Numbered from the stretch's first letter, positions 16,626 to 29,987 are shown. The stretch is DNA of 49,276 bases from Citrobacter sp. (GCA_019415335.1 DXKH01000014.1:1-49276), one strand, 5' to 3'. Notes: generated from the sequence alone by a model not told the origin. Made by a program: numbers and translations.

Positions 16626-17722
16626 CAGATGATTTCCAGTTTCGCGCGTAAGCACCCGGCGCTCTGCATCGACTGTAGAATTGACATCAGATCCATCGGC
16701 GTCGCCCCCAGCGCATTCAGCGCCCGGACCACGTTGTTCAGATTGGCGCTGGAACGAACGCTTTGCAGCGAACCGCCGCTCTGGCGCAGATCGATCTGCG
16801 TTTGTGGCGTCACCACCGTCTGACCGCCGCCAAATGGTGTATCCGGCTGGCTCACGTTGGCCTGACGATTAACGGTCACCGAGAGATTCCCTTGCGCTAC
16901 GGCACAGCTATCCAGCGTCACTTCGCGATTCATTACCACCGAACCGGTACGTGAGTTGATCACCACTTTCGCATCCTGCGGCGTCACGTTCACCTCCATG
17001 TTCTGGATATCCGCCAGGAAGCGAACCTGAGAACTGTTGCCGCTCGGCACGCGAACCTGAATCGTACGCGCATCCAGTGCGGTGGCGCTGCCAAAACCGC
17101 GTGACCGGTTGATGGTGTCAGCAATCTGCTGCGCCATGGTGAAATCTTCATTATTCAGTTGCAGGTTCAGCGTGTTACCCGCGCCAAACTGGCTGGGCAG
17201 TTCACGCTCAATAGTGGCGCCGTTGGTGATCCGCCCACCGTTAAGCTGGTTCACCTGCACGCTGCTGCCCCCCGCGGATGCCCCGGCACCACCGACTAAA
17301 ATGTTACCCTGTGCCAGCGCATACACCTGGCTGTCGACCCCTTTCAACGGTGTCATCAGCAGCGTCCCGCCGCGCAAACTTTTCGCGTTCCCCAGTGAAG
17401 ACACCACCACGTCGATGGTTTGTCCCTGGCGACCAAAGGCCGGGAAGGAGGCGGTCACCATCACCGCCGCGACGTTTTTCAACTGCATGTTCGTCCCGGT
17501 CGGCACAGTGATCCCGAGCTGCGAAAGCATGTTGTTCAGGGTTTGGGTGGTAAAGGGGGTCTGGGTGGTCTGGTCCCCCGTCCCGTCGAGCCCTACCACC
17601 AGACCGTAGCCAATTAACGAGTTTTCACGCACGCCCTGCACGCTGGTCAGATCGCGGATGCGATCGGCATGCGCCAGCGTGGCGACGAGGACCAGAACCA
17701 GTCCAACAACAGATTTCAACAT
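16625..17722 (-). CDS. flgI: Flagellar P-ring protein
   Basis: FlgI polymerises in the peptidoglycan layer as the bushing around the rod. It is a 365-residue precursor with a Sec signal peptide ([19 protein letters not shown]) cleaved before DRIRDLT. The mature chain holds [17 protein letters not shown] and the two cysteines near residues 273 and 358 that form the stabilising disulfide in this family. It lies 12 bases after flgH. Confidence 0.97.
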   Translation of the reverse strand: MLKSVVGLVLVLVATLAHADRIRDLTSVQGVRENSLIGYGLVVGLDGTGDQTTQTPFTTQTLNNMLSQLGITVPTGTNMQLKNVAAVMVTASFPAFGRQGQTIDVVVSSLGNAKSLRGGTLLMTPLKGVDSQVYALAQGNILVGGAGASAGGSSVQVNQLNGGRITNGATIERELPSQFGAGNTLNLQLNNEDFTMAQQIADTINRSRGFGSATALDARTIQVRVPSGNSSQVRFLADIQNMEVNVTPQDAKVVINSRTGSVVMNREVTLDSCAVAQGNLSVTVNRQANVSQPDTPFGGGQTVVTPQTQIDLRQSGGSLQSVRSSANLNNVVRALNALGATPMDLMSILQSMQSAGCLRAKLEII

Positions 17723-17734
17723 GGGAGTCCTCGC

Positions 17735-18433
17735 TTACATCGGCGACAGGTTAAGGAAGAAACGCTGGAGCCAGCCCATATTTTGCGCTTCGTTGATGTA
17801 GCCGTTACCGACATATTCAATACGTGCATCCGCCACCTGCGTTGACGGAACGGAGTTGCTGCCGCTGATAGTGCGCGGATTCACAACCCCGGAGAAGCGG
17901 ATGAATTCAGTGCCCTGGTTGATGGCAATCTGTTTTTCACCCACGACATGTAAGTTGCCGTTGACCAGCACCTGATCGACAGTCACGGTCAGCGTGCCGC
18001 TAAAGGTATTGCTGGCGTTGGCCCCGCCCTTACCGTTAAAAGTATTACCGCCGGAAGCCTCGACGTCCGCTCGCGCGTTGCCGAATAGGCCTTGCAGATA
18101 ACGCGGAACGGTATCAAAGCCAAAGTTGGTTTTGCCATCGCGGCTGGCGTTGGCGGAGGAGCTCTTACTGGCGCTGACGTTTTCCTGCAGTACGATGGTC
18201 AACGTATCGCCGATGTTGCGCGGACGACGGTCTTCAAACAGTGGCTGATAGCCATAGTTGATGGGCTGCGCGGACTGAAAAATCGAACCATTTGCCACCG
18301 GCGTCGGGCCAGGAATTGGCTGCGCCGTGGTCGCTCCCTGGACGAGCGGAGTGGAAGGTATCCAGGCACATCCTGACAGTGAAACCACCAGCAGGGCCAT
18401 GATCGGGTAAGCGTGCGCAGCGTTTTTTTGCAT
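17735..18433 (-). CDS. flgH: Flagellar L-ring lipoprotein
   Basis: FlgH forms the outer-membrane L ring. It has 232 residues with a type II signal peptide and lipobox LSGC, so the acylated residue is C22. Conserved segments are SLFEDRR-like [19 protein letters not shown] and the C-terminal [16 protein letters not shown]. It is preceded by flgG with a 57-base gap and followed by flgI. Confidence 0.97.
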   Translation of the reverse strand: MQKNAAHAYPIMALLVVSLSGCAWIPSTPLVQGATTAQPIPGPTPVANGSIFQSAQPINYGYQPLFEDRRPRNIGDTLTIVLQENVSASKSSSANASRDGKTNFGFDTVPRYLQGLFGNARADVEASGGNTFNGKGGANASNTFSGTLTVTVDQVLVNGNLHVVGEKQIAINQGTEFIRFSGVVNPRTISGSNSVPSTQVADARIEYVGNGYINEAQNMGWLQRFFLNLSPM

Positions 18434-18490
18434 TGCCTTTATCTTCTGAATCAGGGTGCCGGTGAGACGGAAGCCTCACCGGACAACACC

Positions 18491-20042
<1,552 letters not shown>

Positions 20043-20062
20043 TACGTTATCCCGTCAGGCGC

Positions 20063-21337
20063 TTAGCGCAGGTTAACCAGCGTGTTGAGGATCTGGTCCT
20101 GGGTCTTGATGGTCTGCGCGTTCGACTGATAGTTACGCTGGGCGACAATCATGTTCACCAGTTCTTTACTCAGATCCACGTTCGAAGACTCCAGCGCGCC
20201 GTTGGTCAGCTTACCGAAGTTACCGGTCCCCGCCGTCCCCAGCAGTTCCACACCAGACGCCTGCGTGGCAGCCCAGACGTTGTCACCCTGCGATGCCAGA
20301 CCTTCGTTGTTGGCAAAGTTCGCCAGCACGATTTGGCCGAGAATCTGTTTTTGCTCGTTGGAATAGTTGCCGACCACGGTGCCATCGTCGTTAATCTGAT
20401 AGCTCACCAGATCGCCCGGCTTGTAGCCGTTCTGCGTGGTGGCGATGACGGCGTTAGTCCCGGTGTTCTGCTGCATGGAGTTTTGCAAACTGAGGGTGAA
20501 TGTCGCGGGAACCGCGCCATTGACGGTACCGGTGGTGATAGAAAATGACGGCGTGGCATTCGGCGTACCGTTCAATACCCAATCTTCCGGCGGTAATGTC
20601 GTACTGTGCGTATATTCTTCAACGCTATCCAGCGACCCGTTCTGATCGAATGTCATCTGCGCAGCTTTCACCAGCGGTGAGTTCGCGACGCTGGAATCCT
20701 GAGTCCAGACGTCCCAGGTGTTATCGCCGGTCTTAACGTAATACAGGTTAATGTCGTGCTGGTTACCCTGGCTGTCGAAAACCGTTACGGGCGCACGTTT
20801 GTTGTAGCTGTCAGCGTCGGTTGGCGCGAAGGGCTTATTCGCCGGAACCTTGTCCGTTGAGTTCAGGTTTATCTGCATGGCGGCAGTATCGGTGCTTTTC
20901 GCCCCCATCAGGGTATTCGGGATAGTGATCGGCCCCGGGTTAGCCCCTTGCTGAATGGTCGGCGGTGTGCCGGTTGCCGGGTAACCGGTCAGTTGCATGC
21001 CCTGCATATTGACCAGATTACGGTTTTCATCCAGTTTGAACTGACCGTTACGGCTATAGAAAACGGAACCGTTGCTGTCGACCAGACGGAAAAAACCATT
21101 CTGGCTGATAGCGACATCAAGGCCACGACCGGTGTTGGTGGTTGTACCGTCGGTAAAGTCCTGCGTGATACCGGCAACTTTTACCCCCAGACCGACTTTC
21201 GAACCGGCAAACATATCCGCGAAGGACGCCGTGCCGGATTTAAAGCCATAGGTCGCGGAGTTGGCGATGTTGTTACCAATGACATCGAGGTTGGTGGCCG
21301 CGGCATTCAGGCCGCTAACCGCTTGTGAAAAAGCCAT
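20063..21337 (-). CDS. flgE: Flagellar hook protein
   Basis: FlgE is the hook subunit, the universal joint between rod and filament. Termini are conserved: MAFSQAVSGLNAAATNLDVI with GNNIANSATYGFKSG at the start and LSKELVNMIVAQRNYQSNAQ at the end. At 424 residues it is about 20 longer than the roughly 402-403 of E. coli and Salmonella; the extra length lies in the surface-exposed middle (about 130-330), the usual variable part. Confidence 0.97.
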   Translation of the reverse strand: MAFSQAVSGLNAAATNLDVIGNNIANSATYGFKSGTASFADMFAGSKVGLGVKVAGITQDFTDGTTTNTGRGLDVAISQNGFFRLVDSNGSVFYSRNGQFKLDENRNLVNMQGMQLTGYPATGTPPTIQQGANPGPITIPNTLMGAKSTDTAAMQINLNSTDKVPANKPFAPTDADSYNKRAPVTVFDSQGNQHDINLYYVKTGDNTWDVWTQDSSVANSPLVKAAQMTFDQNGSLDSVEEYTHSTTLPPEDWVLNGTPNATPSFSITTGTVNGAVPATFTLSLQNSMQQNTGTNAVIATTQNGYKPGDLVSYQINDDGTVVGNYSNEQKQILGQIVLANFANNEGLASQGDNVWAATQASGVELLGTAGTGNFGKLTNGALESSNVDLSKELVNMIVAQRNYQSNAQTIKTQDQILNTLVNLR

Positions 21338-21362
21338 GATGACTCCTGATTAGTGTGAAGGC

Positions 21363-22061
21363 TTAGATTATCTGCCGTACTTCGTCGAGGGTGGTGGTTC
21401 CGTAGGTGCCCAGATCCAGTGTGTTACCGCTGCTGCTGCGAATCACCCCTTGTACCAGGGCAAACTGCAGGGGTTGCGCCACCAGTTGCGTCGCGCCGTT
21501 ACTGGCGGTGATCGCCACGTTATACGAACCGTTCGCCGCCGTGGTGCCATCGGTCAGGGTGCCGTCCCAGGTAAAGGTGTGGACACCGGCCTTCAGCCCG
21601 CCAATCTCAATTGTACGTACCACTTTGCCGTCTTTATCGGTGATGGTAGCGGTGACCTTGTCAGCTGGCTGTTGCAGCTCAACGCCAAACGGTGTGGTCG
21701 TGGTGGTGGCCCCCTCTTCGGTGCCTTTACCCGCCAGAATGGTGGTACCCGGGATCATCACACCATGGCCAATCAGCGTACTGGCCTGTAATGACTGGTT
21801 GTTGTCGATCTGCCCGGAAATCGACCCGAGGGTCGTATTGAGCTTCTCAATACCGCTGACGGTGCTGATCTGCGCGAGCTGTGTGGTCAGTTCGTTGTTC
21901 TGCATCGGGTTGGTCGGGTCCTGGTTTTTCAGTTGCGCCACCAGCAGTGTCAGAAAGCTGCTTTGCAGATCGGACGCGTTGCTGCCCGTCAGGGAACTCC
22001 CGTTGCTGGTGCTTTTCACACCGGTGTTCGTCGGATCGTTAACGTTTACCGCAATAGACAT
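21363..22061 (-). CDS. flgD: Flagellar hook assembly scaffold and cap protein
   Basis: FlgD caps the growing hook and is needed for FlgE assembly; it is not part of the finished structure. The 232 residues include the N-terminal export region rich in Ser and Asn, the conserved SSFLTLLVAQLKNQDPTNPM (about 35-54), and a C-terminal Ig/tudor-like region with the FTWDGTLTDG motif. It lies between flgC and flgE. Confidence 0.97.
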   Translation of the reverse strand: MSIAVNVNDPTNTGVKSTSNGSSLTGSNASDLQSSFLTLLVAQLKNQDPTNPMQNNELTTQLAQISTVSGIEKLNTTLGSISGQIDNNQSLQASTLIGHGVMIPGTTILAGKGTEEGATTTTTPFGVELQQPADKVTATITDKDGKVVRTIEIGGLKAGVHTFTWDGTLTDGTTAANGSYNVAITASNGATQLVAQPLQFALVQGVIRSSSGNTLDLGTYGTTTLDEVRQII

Positions 22062-22072
22062 GACTGCCTCCT

Positions 22073-22477
22073 TTACTGGCCCAGTGTCAGCGTTTTAAGC
22101 ATCATGCTTTTAACGGTGTTGAGAACTTCAACGTTCGCCTGATAGCTGCGGGAGGCCGACATGGTATTGACCATCTCACCCACCACATCGACGTTAGGCA
22201 TCTTCACATAACCATTGGCATCGGCCAGCGGATTACCGGGCTCATAGACCAGTTTGTCCGGTGCCTGGCTCTCAATGACGTCCGACACCTTCACACCGCC
22301 CGTTACCGCACCTGGTGCGGCATCCACCTGGAAGACCACCTGCTTTGCGCGATACGGTTGACCATCCGGTCCCGTGACGCTGTCGGCGTTGGCCAGGTTA
22401 CTGGCAGCCACGTTCAGGCGCTTGGACTGCGCCGTTAATGCCGAACCGGCAATATCAAAAATATTCAGCAGCGCCAC
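22073..22477 (-). CDS. flgC: Flagellar proximal rod protein FlgC
   Basis: A 134-residue rod protein: N-terminal [20 protein letters not shown] and [10 protein letters not shown]-terminal [20 protein letters not shown] coiled-coil helix. It is the E. coli length. It starts three bases after the flgB stop, so the two are translated together. Confidence 0.97.
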   Translation of the reverse strand: MALLNIFDIAGSALTAQSKRLNVAASNLANADSVTGPDGQPYRAKQVVFQVDAAPGAVTGGVKVSDVIESQAPDKLVYEPGNPLADANGYVKMPNVDVVGEMVNTMSASRSYQANVEVLNTVKSMMLKTLTLGQ

Positions 22478-22480
22478 GGA

Positions 22481-22897
22481 TTAGTTCCCCCCCTGTAGCA
22501 CGTTCATCATGCCTTTAATCTGCCCGCTCAAGGCAGTTAGGCTCATTTGGTACTTCAGGCTGTTATCCGCAAACTGCGTGCGCTCCCGGTCCATGTCGAC
22601 GGTGTTGCCATCGAGCGAAGGCTGGTCGGGAATGCGGTAGAGCAGATCCGTAGACGGTGCCGTGATGGCCTGGGCGGGAATATGCTGTGCGGAGGTTAGT
22701 GCCAGCGACACCCCACTGGTTTCTTGCCGTCCACGCACCATGACTTTTTTTAACTCACTGGCAAAATCCATGTCGCGCGCCTGATACCCCGGCGTATCGG
22801 CGTTAGCAATGTTGGCGGCCAACACCTCTTGCCGTTGGGCGCGCAGATTCAGCGCTTCCTGTTGAAAACGTAAAGCGGCATCGAGCTTATCGAGCAT
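22481..22897 (-). CDS. flgB: Flagellar proximal rod protein FlgB
   Basis: First gene of the long flgBCDEFGHIJ(KL) operon. It has 138 residues, with the rod motif [20 protein letters not shown] near residue 28. It forms the proximal rod next to the MS ring. It is divergent from flgA; the shared 156-base gap carries an FlhDC-like box. The ATG follows a GGGGGAGAT ribosome site. Confidence 0.97.
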   Translation of the reverse strand: MLDKLDAALRFQQEALNLRAQRQEVLAANIANADTPGYQARDMDFASELKKVMVRGRQETSGVSLALTSAQHIPAQAITAPSTDLLYRIPDQPSLDGNTVDMDRERTQFADNSLKYQMSLTALSGQIKGMMNVLQGGN

Positions 22898-22955
22898 ATC
22901 TCCCCCGCAGATGACAAAATTCAGCCGACAGCTTAAATCTCATTACGCGCGCGTT

Positions 22956-22997
22956 ATCGCCGGAATAAACGCAAAATGGGTCGCTATTTATTGCGTT
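22956..22997. promoter_or_regulatory. FlhD4C2 box between flgA and flgB
   Basis: On the minus strand AACGCAATAAATAGCG (22982-22997) fits the FlhDC half-site AAYGSN2-3AAATARCG exactly. After a 10-base spacer a degenerate inverted half-site, CGTTTATTCCGGCGAT, follows (22956-22971). FlhDC is known to activate both flgA and flgB from this gap in E. coli and Salmonella, making both class 2 genes. Confidence 0.82.
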
Positions 22998-23053
22998 GAT
23001 GGTTGCACCACACGAGTAGAATCCTGTCATTGCGAAAACGGTGGGAGGTAACA

Positions 23054-23710
23054 ATGCAAACGTTAAAACGTGGATTAGCCATGCTGGCGCTGCTGTTCAG
23101 CCCCCTGTCGCTGGCCCAGGATTTGAATGCGCAACTGAATGACTGGTTCGTCCAGCGCCTGGCCGGATTCAGCGACGACGTGGTCGTGACCGTCCGTACT
23201 CCGCCTAATCTGCTGCCGCATTGTGAAACGCCAGCGTTCAGCATGACCGGCGCCAAACTGTGGGGGAACGTGAATGTACTGGCACGCTGCGCCAATGAAA
23301 AACGTTACCTGCAGGTCAACGTGCAGGCGACGGGAAACTATGTCGTCGCCGCCGCACCCGTTTCCCGAGGCGGTACGCTTGGCCCGGCCAGCGTCACGCT
23401 GAAACGCGGTCGACTTGACCAACTCCCTCCCCGCACCGTGCTGAATATTAGTCAGGTTCAGGACGCGGTGAGTCTGCGCGATCTGGCACCAGGACAGGCC
23501 ATCCAGCTCAATATGCTGCGTCAGGCGTGGCGCATTAAAGCCGGACAGCGCGTGCAGGTGGTAGCCAACGGTGATGGATTTAGCGTCAATGCGGAAGGTA
23601 AGGCACTGAACAATGCGGCGGTCGCGCAGAATGCACGGGTAAGAATGTTATCGGGTCAGATTGTCAGCGGTATTGTCGATCCTGATGGGAATATTCTTAT
23701 TAACCTATAA
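23054..23710 (+). CDS. flgA: Flagellar P-ring assembly chaperone
   Basis: A periplasmic chaperone that helps FlgI polymerise into the P ring. It has 218 residues, with a signal peptide MQTLKRGLAMLALLFSPLSLA cleaved before QDLN and a C-terminal SAF domain (about 90-215). The ATG at 23054 follows GGGAGG by five bases and aligns with E. coli FlgA, so the longer frame opening at 23003 was not used. Confidence 0.96.
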   Translation: MQTLKRGLAMLALLFSPLSLAQDLNAQLNDWFVQRLAGFSDDVVVTVRTPPNLLPHCETPAFSMTGAKLWGNVNVLARCANEKRYLQVNVQATGNYVVAAAPVSRGGTLGPASVTLKRGRLDQLPPRTVLNISQVQDAVSLRDLAPGQAIQLNMLRQAWRIKAGQRVQVVANGDGFSVNAEGKALNNAAVAQNARVRMLSGQIVSGIVDPDGNILINL

Positions 23711-23715
23711 TGAGT

Positions 23716-23742
23716 TAAAGATTTTATCGCGGCTGCCGATAG
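23716..23742 (+). promoter_or_regulatory. Sigma-28 (FliA) promoter of flgMN
   Basis: TAAAGATT (23716-23723), exactly 11 bases, then GCCGATAG (23735-23742) closely matches TAAAGTTT-N11-GCCGATAA. It starts just after the flgA stop and gives flgM a late promoter besides read-through from flgA, the known dual control of the anti-sigma factor. Confidence 0.92.
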
Positions 23743-23803
23743 TGATTACACATTCGATGACAGCTGGCCGCTACAGCATAACCCCTCGATGAGGATGATA
23801 AAA

Positions 23804-24097
23804 ATGAGCATTGACCGTACCTCACCATTGAAACCCGTTAGCACCGTCCAGGCGCGTGAAAACACGGATGCGCCGGTCCTCAAAGCGCGTCAGGAAAAAA
23901 CCTCGACGGCAACCAGTACCAGCGTGACGTTAAGCGATGCTCAGGCAAAACTGATGCAGCCTGGCGTGGGTGATATCAACATGGAACGCGTTGAAGCACT
24001 GAAAACCGCGATTCGTAACGGTGAGCTCAAGATGGATACAGGGAAAATCGCCGACTCGCTGATCCGCGAGACCCAGAGCTATCTTCAGAGTGAGTAA
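23804..24097 (+). CDS. flgM: Anti-sigma-28 factor
   Basis: FlgM binds FliA and blocks late flagellar genes until it is exported through the finished hook-basal body. It has 97 residues. The N-terminal export half ([16 protein letters not shown]) and the C-terminal FliA-binding half ([14 protein letters not shown] through [20 protein letters not shown]) are conserved, with a sequence closer to Salmonella than E. coli. The ATG at 23804 has GAGGA upstream; in-frame ATGs at 23789 and 23795 have none. flgN starts nine bases on. Confidence 0.96.
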   Translation: MSIDRTSPLKPVSTVQARENTDAPVLKARQEKTSTATSTSVTLSDAQAKLMQPGVGDINMERVEALKTAIRNGELKMDTGKIADSLIRETQSYLQSE

Positions 24098-24105
24098 CTG
24101 ACCGT

Positions 24106-24528
24106 ATGACGCGCTTGTCAGAAATACTCGATCAGATGACGGCTGTCCTGAATGACCTGAAAACGGTAATGGACGCCGAACAGCAACAACTTTCCGTTGG
24201 TCACATTAACGGTAGTCAGCTGCAGCGTATTACAGAAGAAAAAAGTTCTCTGCTGGCAACCCTGGATTATCTGGAACAACAGCGAAGGCTGGAACAAGAC
24301 CCGCAGCGTAGCGCGAATGATGACGTCGCCGAACGCTGGAAAGCGATTACCGATAAAACGCAGCACTTACGCGACCTGAACCAGCACAATGGCTGGCTGC
24401 TGGAAGATCAGATTCAGCGCAATCAACAGGCGCTTGAGGTATTGAAGCCGTATCAGGAACCGTCGCTGTACGGCGCGAACGGTCAACCCTCTTCTGCCTC
24501 TCGCGGCGGGAAAAAATTCTCTATTTGA
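24106..24528 (+). CDS. flgN: Export chaperone for FlgK and FlgL
   Basis: A 140-residue, mostly helical cytoplasmic chaperone that binds the C-termini of FlgK and FlgL and guides them to the export gate. Gln/Glu/Leu-rich heptads run from about residue 5 to 110; the C-terminal tail (PSSASRGGKKFSI) is typical. It is cotranscribed with flgM. Confidence 0.95.
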   Translation: MTRLSEILDQMTAVLNDLKTVMDAEQQQLSVGHINGSQLQRITEEKSSLLATLDYLEQQRRLEQDPQRSANDDVAERWKAITDKTQHLRDLNQHNGWLLEDQIQRNQQALEVLKPYQEPSLYGANGQPSSASRGGKKFSI

Positions 24529-24533
24529 TGATT

Positions 24534-24605
24534 GCCGGATGGCAGCGTTTCGCCTTATCCGGCCTACGGTACAGTGTAGGCCGGATAAGCAAAGCGCCAT
24601 CAGGC
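24534..24605. repeat. REP pair (BIME) between flgN and murJ
   Basis: Two head-to-head REP units: GCCGGATGGCAGCGTTTCG to CTTATCCGGCCTAC, then GTAGGCCGGATAAGC to CGCCATCAGGC. The pair lies between convergent flgN and murJ with only 84 bases between the stops, so it may also act as their transcription boundary. Confidence 0.9.
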
Positions 24606-24612
24606 ATCGCGA

Positions 24613-26208
<1,596 letters not shown>

Positions 26209-26258
26209 TTAGTCTACCTGGATTACGGTGAATTACTACCGCCAGATGTTACAGAGGA

Positions 26259-27182
26259 TTATTCGCTCATCGCCTCGCGCCACAGCTTTTCCACGACGCG
26301 CTGGGCCAGGATCGCCTGCTCACCCGCGGTTTCCGGAACCGTCTGATTTTGTACACATTCCACAAAATGGCGCGCGCAACCGGCGAATCCACGCTGTTCA
26401 AGCGTGGTTTGCCAGCCGGGAACCGGTTTGTGCACCACGCCCTGCCCACGTTCTTCACGCCACTCGCGCATATCCGTCACGTCAATCAGGCCGCCATCGG
26501 TCACCGCCTGTACGCACTCACGCTGGCTCCCCGCCCGGCGGTGCATACTGGTGGTGATTTGCATCTGACCCGCCGTGAAATGGTGCTCGGCATACAGCAT
26601 TTCACCCGCGTCGTTGGTGAGTAACGTCCCGCTACTGAGCGGTGCGTTACCCCCCGCCAGCCACAGCGCGGTGTCAACAACATGCAGATAGTCATCGAGC
26701 AGCGTGAACCGCAGATCGTGAGGGCCTACGCTGTCGGTACGGTGCTTATCCATCCGCAGTGAAGCCGCGCTATCCAGTCCGGCCTTTAACTCACGATACA
26801 ACGGAGCAAAGCGCCGGTTGAAACCGACCATCAGGGTGAGATTTTTCTTCGCCGCTAACGCCACCAGCCGTTCTGCATCACCTAAATTTTCGGCCAGCGG
26901 TTTATCAACACAGACATGAACGCCGGCATTGAGCAACTCGCTGACAACGGCATAATGGGTCGCCGTACTGGAGTGGACAAACACCGCGTCGCAGTCAGCG
27001 GCAAGGTGGGTCAGCGAACCCGCATACGGGATACGCCAGGTTGCGCAGATTTTCTCTGCTTTCGCGCGCGATGGCGACCAGGCGGCCTGTAACGTCCAGT
27101 CACTGGCGGTGCCAAGCACGGGTAGCCAGGCTTTCTGGGCGATGCCCCCAAGACCGACCACCCCGATACGTAATGGTGTCAC
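26259..27182 (-). CDS. mviM: Gfo/Idh/MocA-family oxidoreductase MviM (YceM)
   Basis: A 307-residue putative NAD(P)-dependent oxidoreductase. The N-terminal Rossmann motif is IGVVGLGGIAQKAWLP, and the family's CVDKPLAENL (lysine near residue 95) marks the catalytic region; a C-terminal alpha/beta domain follows. Its substrate is not known. The name comes from its place before mviN (murJ), not from a proven virulence role. It begins one base after the yceH stop codon. Confidence 0.93.
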   Translation of the reverse strand: MTPLRIGVVGLGGIAQKAWLPVLGTASDWTLQAAWSPSRAKAEKICATWRIPYAGSLTHLAADCDAVFVHSSTATHYAVVSELLNAGVHVCVDKPLAENLGDAERLVALAAKKNLTLMVGFNRRFAPLYRELKAGLDSAASLRMDKHRTDSVGPHDLRFTLLDDYLHVVDTALWLAGGNAPLSSGTLLTNDAGEMLYAEHHFTAGQMQITTSMHRRAGSQRECVQAVTDGGLIDVTDMREWREERGQGVVHKPVPGWQTTLEQRGFAGCARHFVECVQNQTVPETAGEQAILAQRVVEKLWREAMSE

Positions 27183-27183
27183 G

Positions 27184-27831
27184 TTATTCTCCCAGATGTT
27201 CCAGTAGCGACTCGAGGCGCTGTTTCAGCGCGGCGACTTCACTTTCCAGCACCTCGACGCGGGCCTGTAAATCCCCCGTCGCCGCCGGTGGCTCATCGGC
27301 CAGAGCAACTGGCTCCTGCACCTCGCCGCAGAACAGATGCATATAGCGACTTTCGCGCTTACCCGGTTCACGTGCCAGACGGACGACATAAGGACCATCT
27401 TCCCGTGTCGCCAGGTGCTCCAGCGTCGCTTCCACTTCCGCCATGTCGCTGAACTCATACATCCGCGACGCGCGGCTGCGCAACTCGCCCGGTGTCTGCG
27501 CCCCGCGCAGCAGCAGCGTCGTAACCAGCGCCACTTCCGCCGGGCTCAGCTTCAGATTACCAAATTCCGAGTTACAGAAGCGCTGTTCGTATTTGGTGAC
27601 GCGGCTGCCAAAACCGCTAACCGTGCGCAGAAAATGGCGCTTAACCAGGTTGTCGAGTTGCTCCTGCACCTCGCGCTCCGCCATATTCATCACCGGTTCA
27701 CGGTTGGTTTTCTGATTGCAGGCGGTGACCACGCCATTAACGGAGAGGGGATATTGCTCTGGTGTCGTGACCTGTTTTTCGAGCAGACAGCCAATCACAC
27801 GAGCTTCAGCGGCAGTTAATTCATATTTCAT
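27184..27831 (-). CDS. yceH: YceH, DUF480 family protein
   Basis: 215 residues, two tandem winged-helix-like halves (about 5-85 and 90-175) and a C-terminal leucine-heptad coiled coil ([20 protein letters not shown]). No enzyme motif is visible. The function is unknown. It lies between rimJ (nine bases upstream) and mviM, so it is probably one operon with them. Confidence 0.93.
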   Translation of the reverse strand: MKYELTAAEARVIGCLLEKQVTTPEQYPLSVNGVVTACNQKTNREPVMNMAEREVQEQLDNLVKRHFLRTVSGFGSRVTKYEQRFCNSEFGNLKLSPAEVALVTTLLLRGAQTPGELRSRASRMYEFSDMAEVEATLEHLATREDGPYVVRLAREPGKRESRYMHLFCGEVQEPVALADEPPAATGDLQARVEVLESEVAALKQRLESLLEHLGE

Positions 27832-27840
27832 ACAGTATCC

Positions 27841-28425
27841 TCACCGACCTGCGGTCCATTCTGATGTCGTTAACGCCGTCAGCACGTGATCGCGCCATTG
27901 TCCGTCAATCAACAGATAATCTTTCGCGTAGCCTTCTTTTTCAAAGCCAAGTCGCGCCAGTAAATCACCGCTGCGTTTATTGTGCGGCATGTAATTCGCC
28001 ATAATGCGATGAATATGTTGCGTGCGTTGCATATAACGAATCGCGGCGGTCAGCGCTTCAAACATCAGCCCCTGCCCCTGCCATTTTTGCGCAATGGAGT
28101 AGCCCAGATAGCAGGCATGGAAAGACCCCCGCACCACGTTAGAAAAGTTGGCCACCCCGATGATCTCTTTTTCATCAGGATCAAGCAGCGCAAAGTAATA
28201 CGCGGAACCTTGTTTATGGAATTCGGCAATCATGCTCAGTCGCGCCTGCCAGCCGGAAGGATAGCAGTGGCTTTCATCACGAATGGGTTCCCAGGGTTTT
28301 AAGAAATGACGATTTTCTGCGTAATAATCTGCCAGACGCCAGGCATCACGCTCATGCACTAAACGCACGACCAGGCGGTCGGTGGTTAAGCGCACTTTTG
28401 GCACGTTATTGCGATAGCCAAACAT
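27841..28425 (-). CDS. rimJ: Ribosomal protein S5 alanine N-acetyltransferase
   Basis: A GNAT-fold enzyme that acetylates the N-terminal alanine of ribosomal protein S5. It has 194 residues. The acetyl-CoA loop appears as QKWQGQGLM (about residue 112); [20 protein letters not shown] is the typical RimJ/RimL segment. It is divergent from mdtH across 293 bases. Confidence 0.95.
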   Translation of the reverse strand: MFGYRNNVPKVRLTTDRLVVRLVHERDAWRLADYYAENRHFLKPWEPIRDESHCYPSGWQARLSMIAEFHKQGSAYYFALLDPDEKEIIGVANFSNVVRGSFHACYLGYSIAQKWQGQGLMFEALTAAIRYMQRTQHIHRIMANYMPHNKRSGDLLARLGFEKEGYAKDYLLIDGQWRDHVLTALTTSEWTAGR

Positions 28426-28718
28426 TATTATTTCTACTCCTTCCCAAATCGCCGTTACACCCTGATTGACTTACTATACCTGCGCAAAACCACCCTGTGA
28501 AAAGTGCAATTTGCCATTTTTTGAATTATTCCCGCATTTTGATGAAAACTCTCTATCAAGATGGACTTTTGATAAAAAAATATTGTCCCGGCGAGGGTGG
28601 GCAAAAAGGCAGCGAAGCCGCAGAATAGAAGGTACTTCGCTTTATCTACTCTCAATCATTCGAACACCGCAAATTCCGCGTAGCTCGAAGTATGACGAGT
28701 ATTTTCCCGGGAGGGGAA
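28426..28718. other. Divergent rimJ-mdtH region
   Basis: 293 bp without a gene. It holds the promoters of both genes, which I cannot place with confidence, and a strong GAGGGG ribosome site for mdtH at 28711-28716. The segment CTCGAAGTATGACGAGTAT near 28685 resembles one ERIC end, but no partner end is visible. Confidence 0.5.
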
Positions 28719-29927
28719 ATGTCGCGTGTCTCGCAGGCCAGGAACCTGGGTAAAACTTTCCTGCTCATCGATAATATGCTGGTCGTGTTGGGCTTCTTCG
28801 TCGTGTTCCCGCTGATCTCAATTCGTTTCGTCGATCAAATGGGGTGGGCCGCCGTAATGGTCGGCATCGCGTTGGGTCTGCGCCAGTTGATTCAACAGGG
28901 GCTGGGAATTTTTGGCGGTGCGGTTGCAGACCGCTTTGGCGCGAAACCGATGATCGTCACCGGCATGCTGATGCGTGCCGCCGGGTTTGCCACCATGGGG
29001 ATCGCCCATGAACCCTGGCTTTTGTGGTTCTCCTGTTTCCTCTCTGGTCTCGGCGGCACGTTGTTCGATCCGCCGCGCTCGGCGCTGGTGGTGAAGCTGA
29101 TTCGCCCGCATCAGCGGGGGCGCTTCTTCTCAATATTAATGATGCAGGACAGTGCGGGTGCCGTTATCGGCGCGCTGTTAGGTAGCTGGCTGTTGCAGTA
29201 TGACTTCCGTCTTGTCTGCGCCACCGGGGCAATCCTGTTTGTGCTTTGCGCCGCGTTTAACGCCTGGCTGCTGCCCGCGTGGAAACTTTCTACCGTGCGC
29301 ATTCCGGTACGGGAAGGGATGAGCCGGGTGCTCAGTGATAAACGCTTTGTCACCTATGTGCTGACGCTGGCGGGCTATTACATGCTGGCGGTCCAGGTCA
29401 TGCTGATGCTGCCGATCATGGTCAATGACATCGCCGGTTCACCTTCCGCGGTGAAATGGATGTATGCCATTGAGGCCTGCCTTTCGCTGACGCTGCTCTA
29501 CCCCATTGCGCGCTGGAGCGAGAAACGGTTTCGTCTTGAGCATCGCCTGATGGCCGGTCTGCTGCTGATTTCACTGAGCATGTTACCCGTGGGGCTGGTG
29601 AGTGACTTACAGCAGTTGTTCACGCTGATTTGCACCTTCTATATCGGTTCGATCATTGCCGAACCCGCCCGTGAAACCCTCAGCGCCTCACTGTCAGATG
29701 CGCGGGCGCGTGGCAGTTACATGGGCTTTAGCCGCCTGGGGTTAGCCATTGGTGGCGCGATCGGCTACATCGGCGGCGGCTGGTTGTTTGATATGGGGAA
29801 ACTGCTCCAGCAACCGGAGTTGCCGTGGATGATGCTGGGGATTATTGGCTTCATCACCTTCCTGGCGCTGGGCTGGCAATTCAGCCACAAACGCACGCCG
29901 CGCGGCATGCTGGAACCCGGTGCCTGA
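28719..29927 (+). CDS. mdtH: MFS multidrug efflux transporter MdtH
   Basis: A proton-driven inner-membrane exporter; in E. coli overexpression gives quinolone resistance. It has 402 residues, about 12 membrane segments, and the motif A loop [11 protein letters not shown] between helices 2 and 3. The ATG at 28719 follows GAGGGG, giving the E. coli N-terminus [12 protein letters not shown], so the upstream ATG at 28692 was rejected. A run of 63 bases leads to grxB. Confidence 0.96.
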   Translation: MSRVSQARNLGKTFLLIDNMLVVLGFFVVFPLISIRFVDQMGWAAVMVGIALGLRQLIQQGLGIFGGAVADRFGAKPMIVTGMLMRAAGFATMGIAHEPWLLWFSCFLSGLGGTLFDPPRSALVVKLIRPHQRGRFFSILMMQDSAGAVIGALLGSWLLQYDFRLVCATGAILFVLCAAFNAWLLPAWKLSTVRIPVREGMSRVLSDKRFVTYVLTLAGYYMLAVQVMLMLPIMVNDIAGSPSAVKWMYAIEACLSLTLLYPIARWSEKRFRLEHRLMAGLLLISLSMLPVGLVSDLQQLFTLICTFYIGSIIAEPARETLSASLSDARARGSYMGFSRLGLAIGGAIGYIGGGWLFDMGKLLQQPELPWMMLGIIGFITFLALGWQFSHKRTPRGMLEPGA

Positions 29928-29957
29928 TTTGATACCTGCGCGTGTCTCCTCCATACT
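29928..29957 (+). promoter_or_regulatory. Putative grxB promoter
   Basis: TTGATA (29928-29933), 18 bases, then CATACT (29952-29957) would start transcription near 29964, leaving a leader of about 27 bases. It overlaps the stop of mdtH and the left arm of the hairpin described at 29945-29987. Confidence 0.45.
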
Positions 29958-29987
29958 GAAAGGGAACTGACAGTCAAATGGAGGAGA
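29945..29987 (+). promoter_or_regulatory. Hairpin that could mask the grxB ribosome-binding site
   Basis: TCTCCTCCAT (29945-29954) is exactly complementary to ATGGAGGAGA (29978-29987), with a smaller ACTG/CAGT pair inside. The right arm contains the GGAGG ribosome-binding sequence of grxB. It can form only in RNA entering from mdtH, not in transcripts from the nearer promoter. Function is inferred. Confidence 0.5.

Noticed and set aside
28684..28703. An ERIC-end-like word, CTCGAAGTATGACGAGTAT, upstream of mdtH
   Set aside because: Only one terminus resembles ERIC; no opposite end or central dyad was found within 130 bp.
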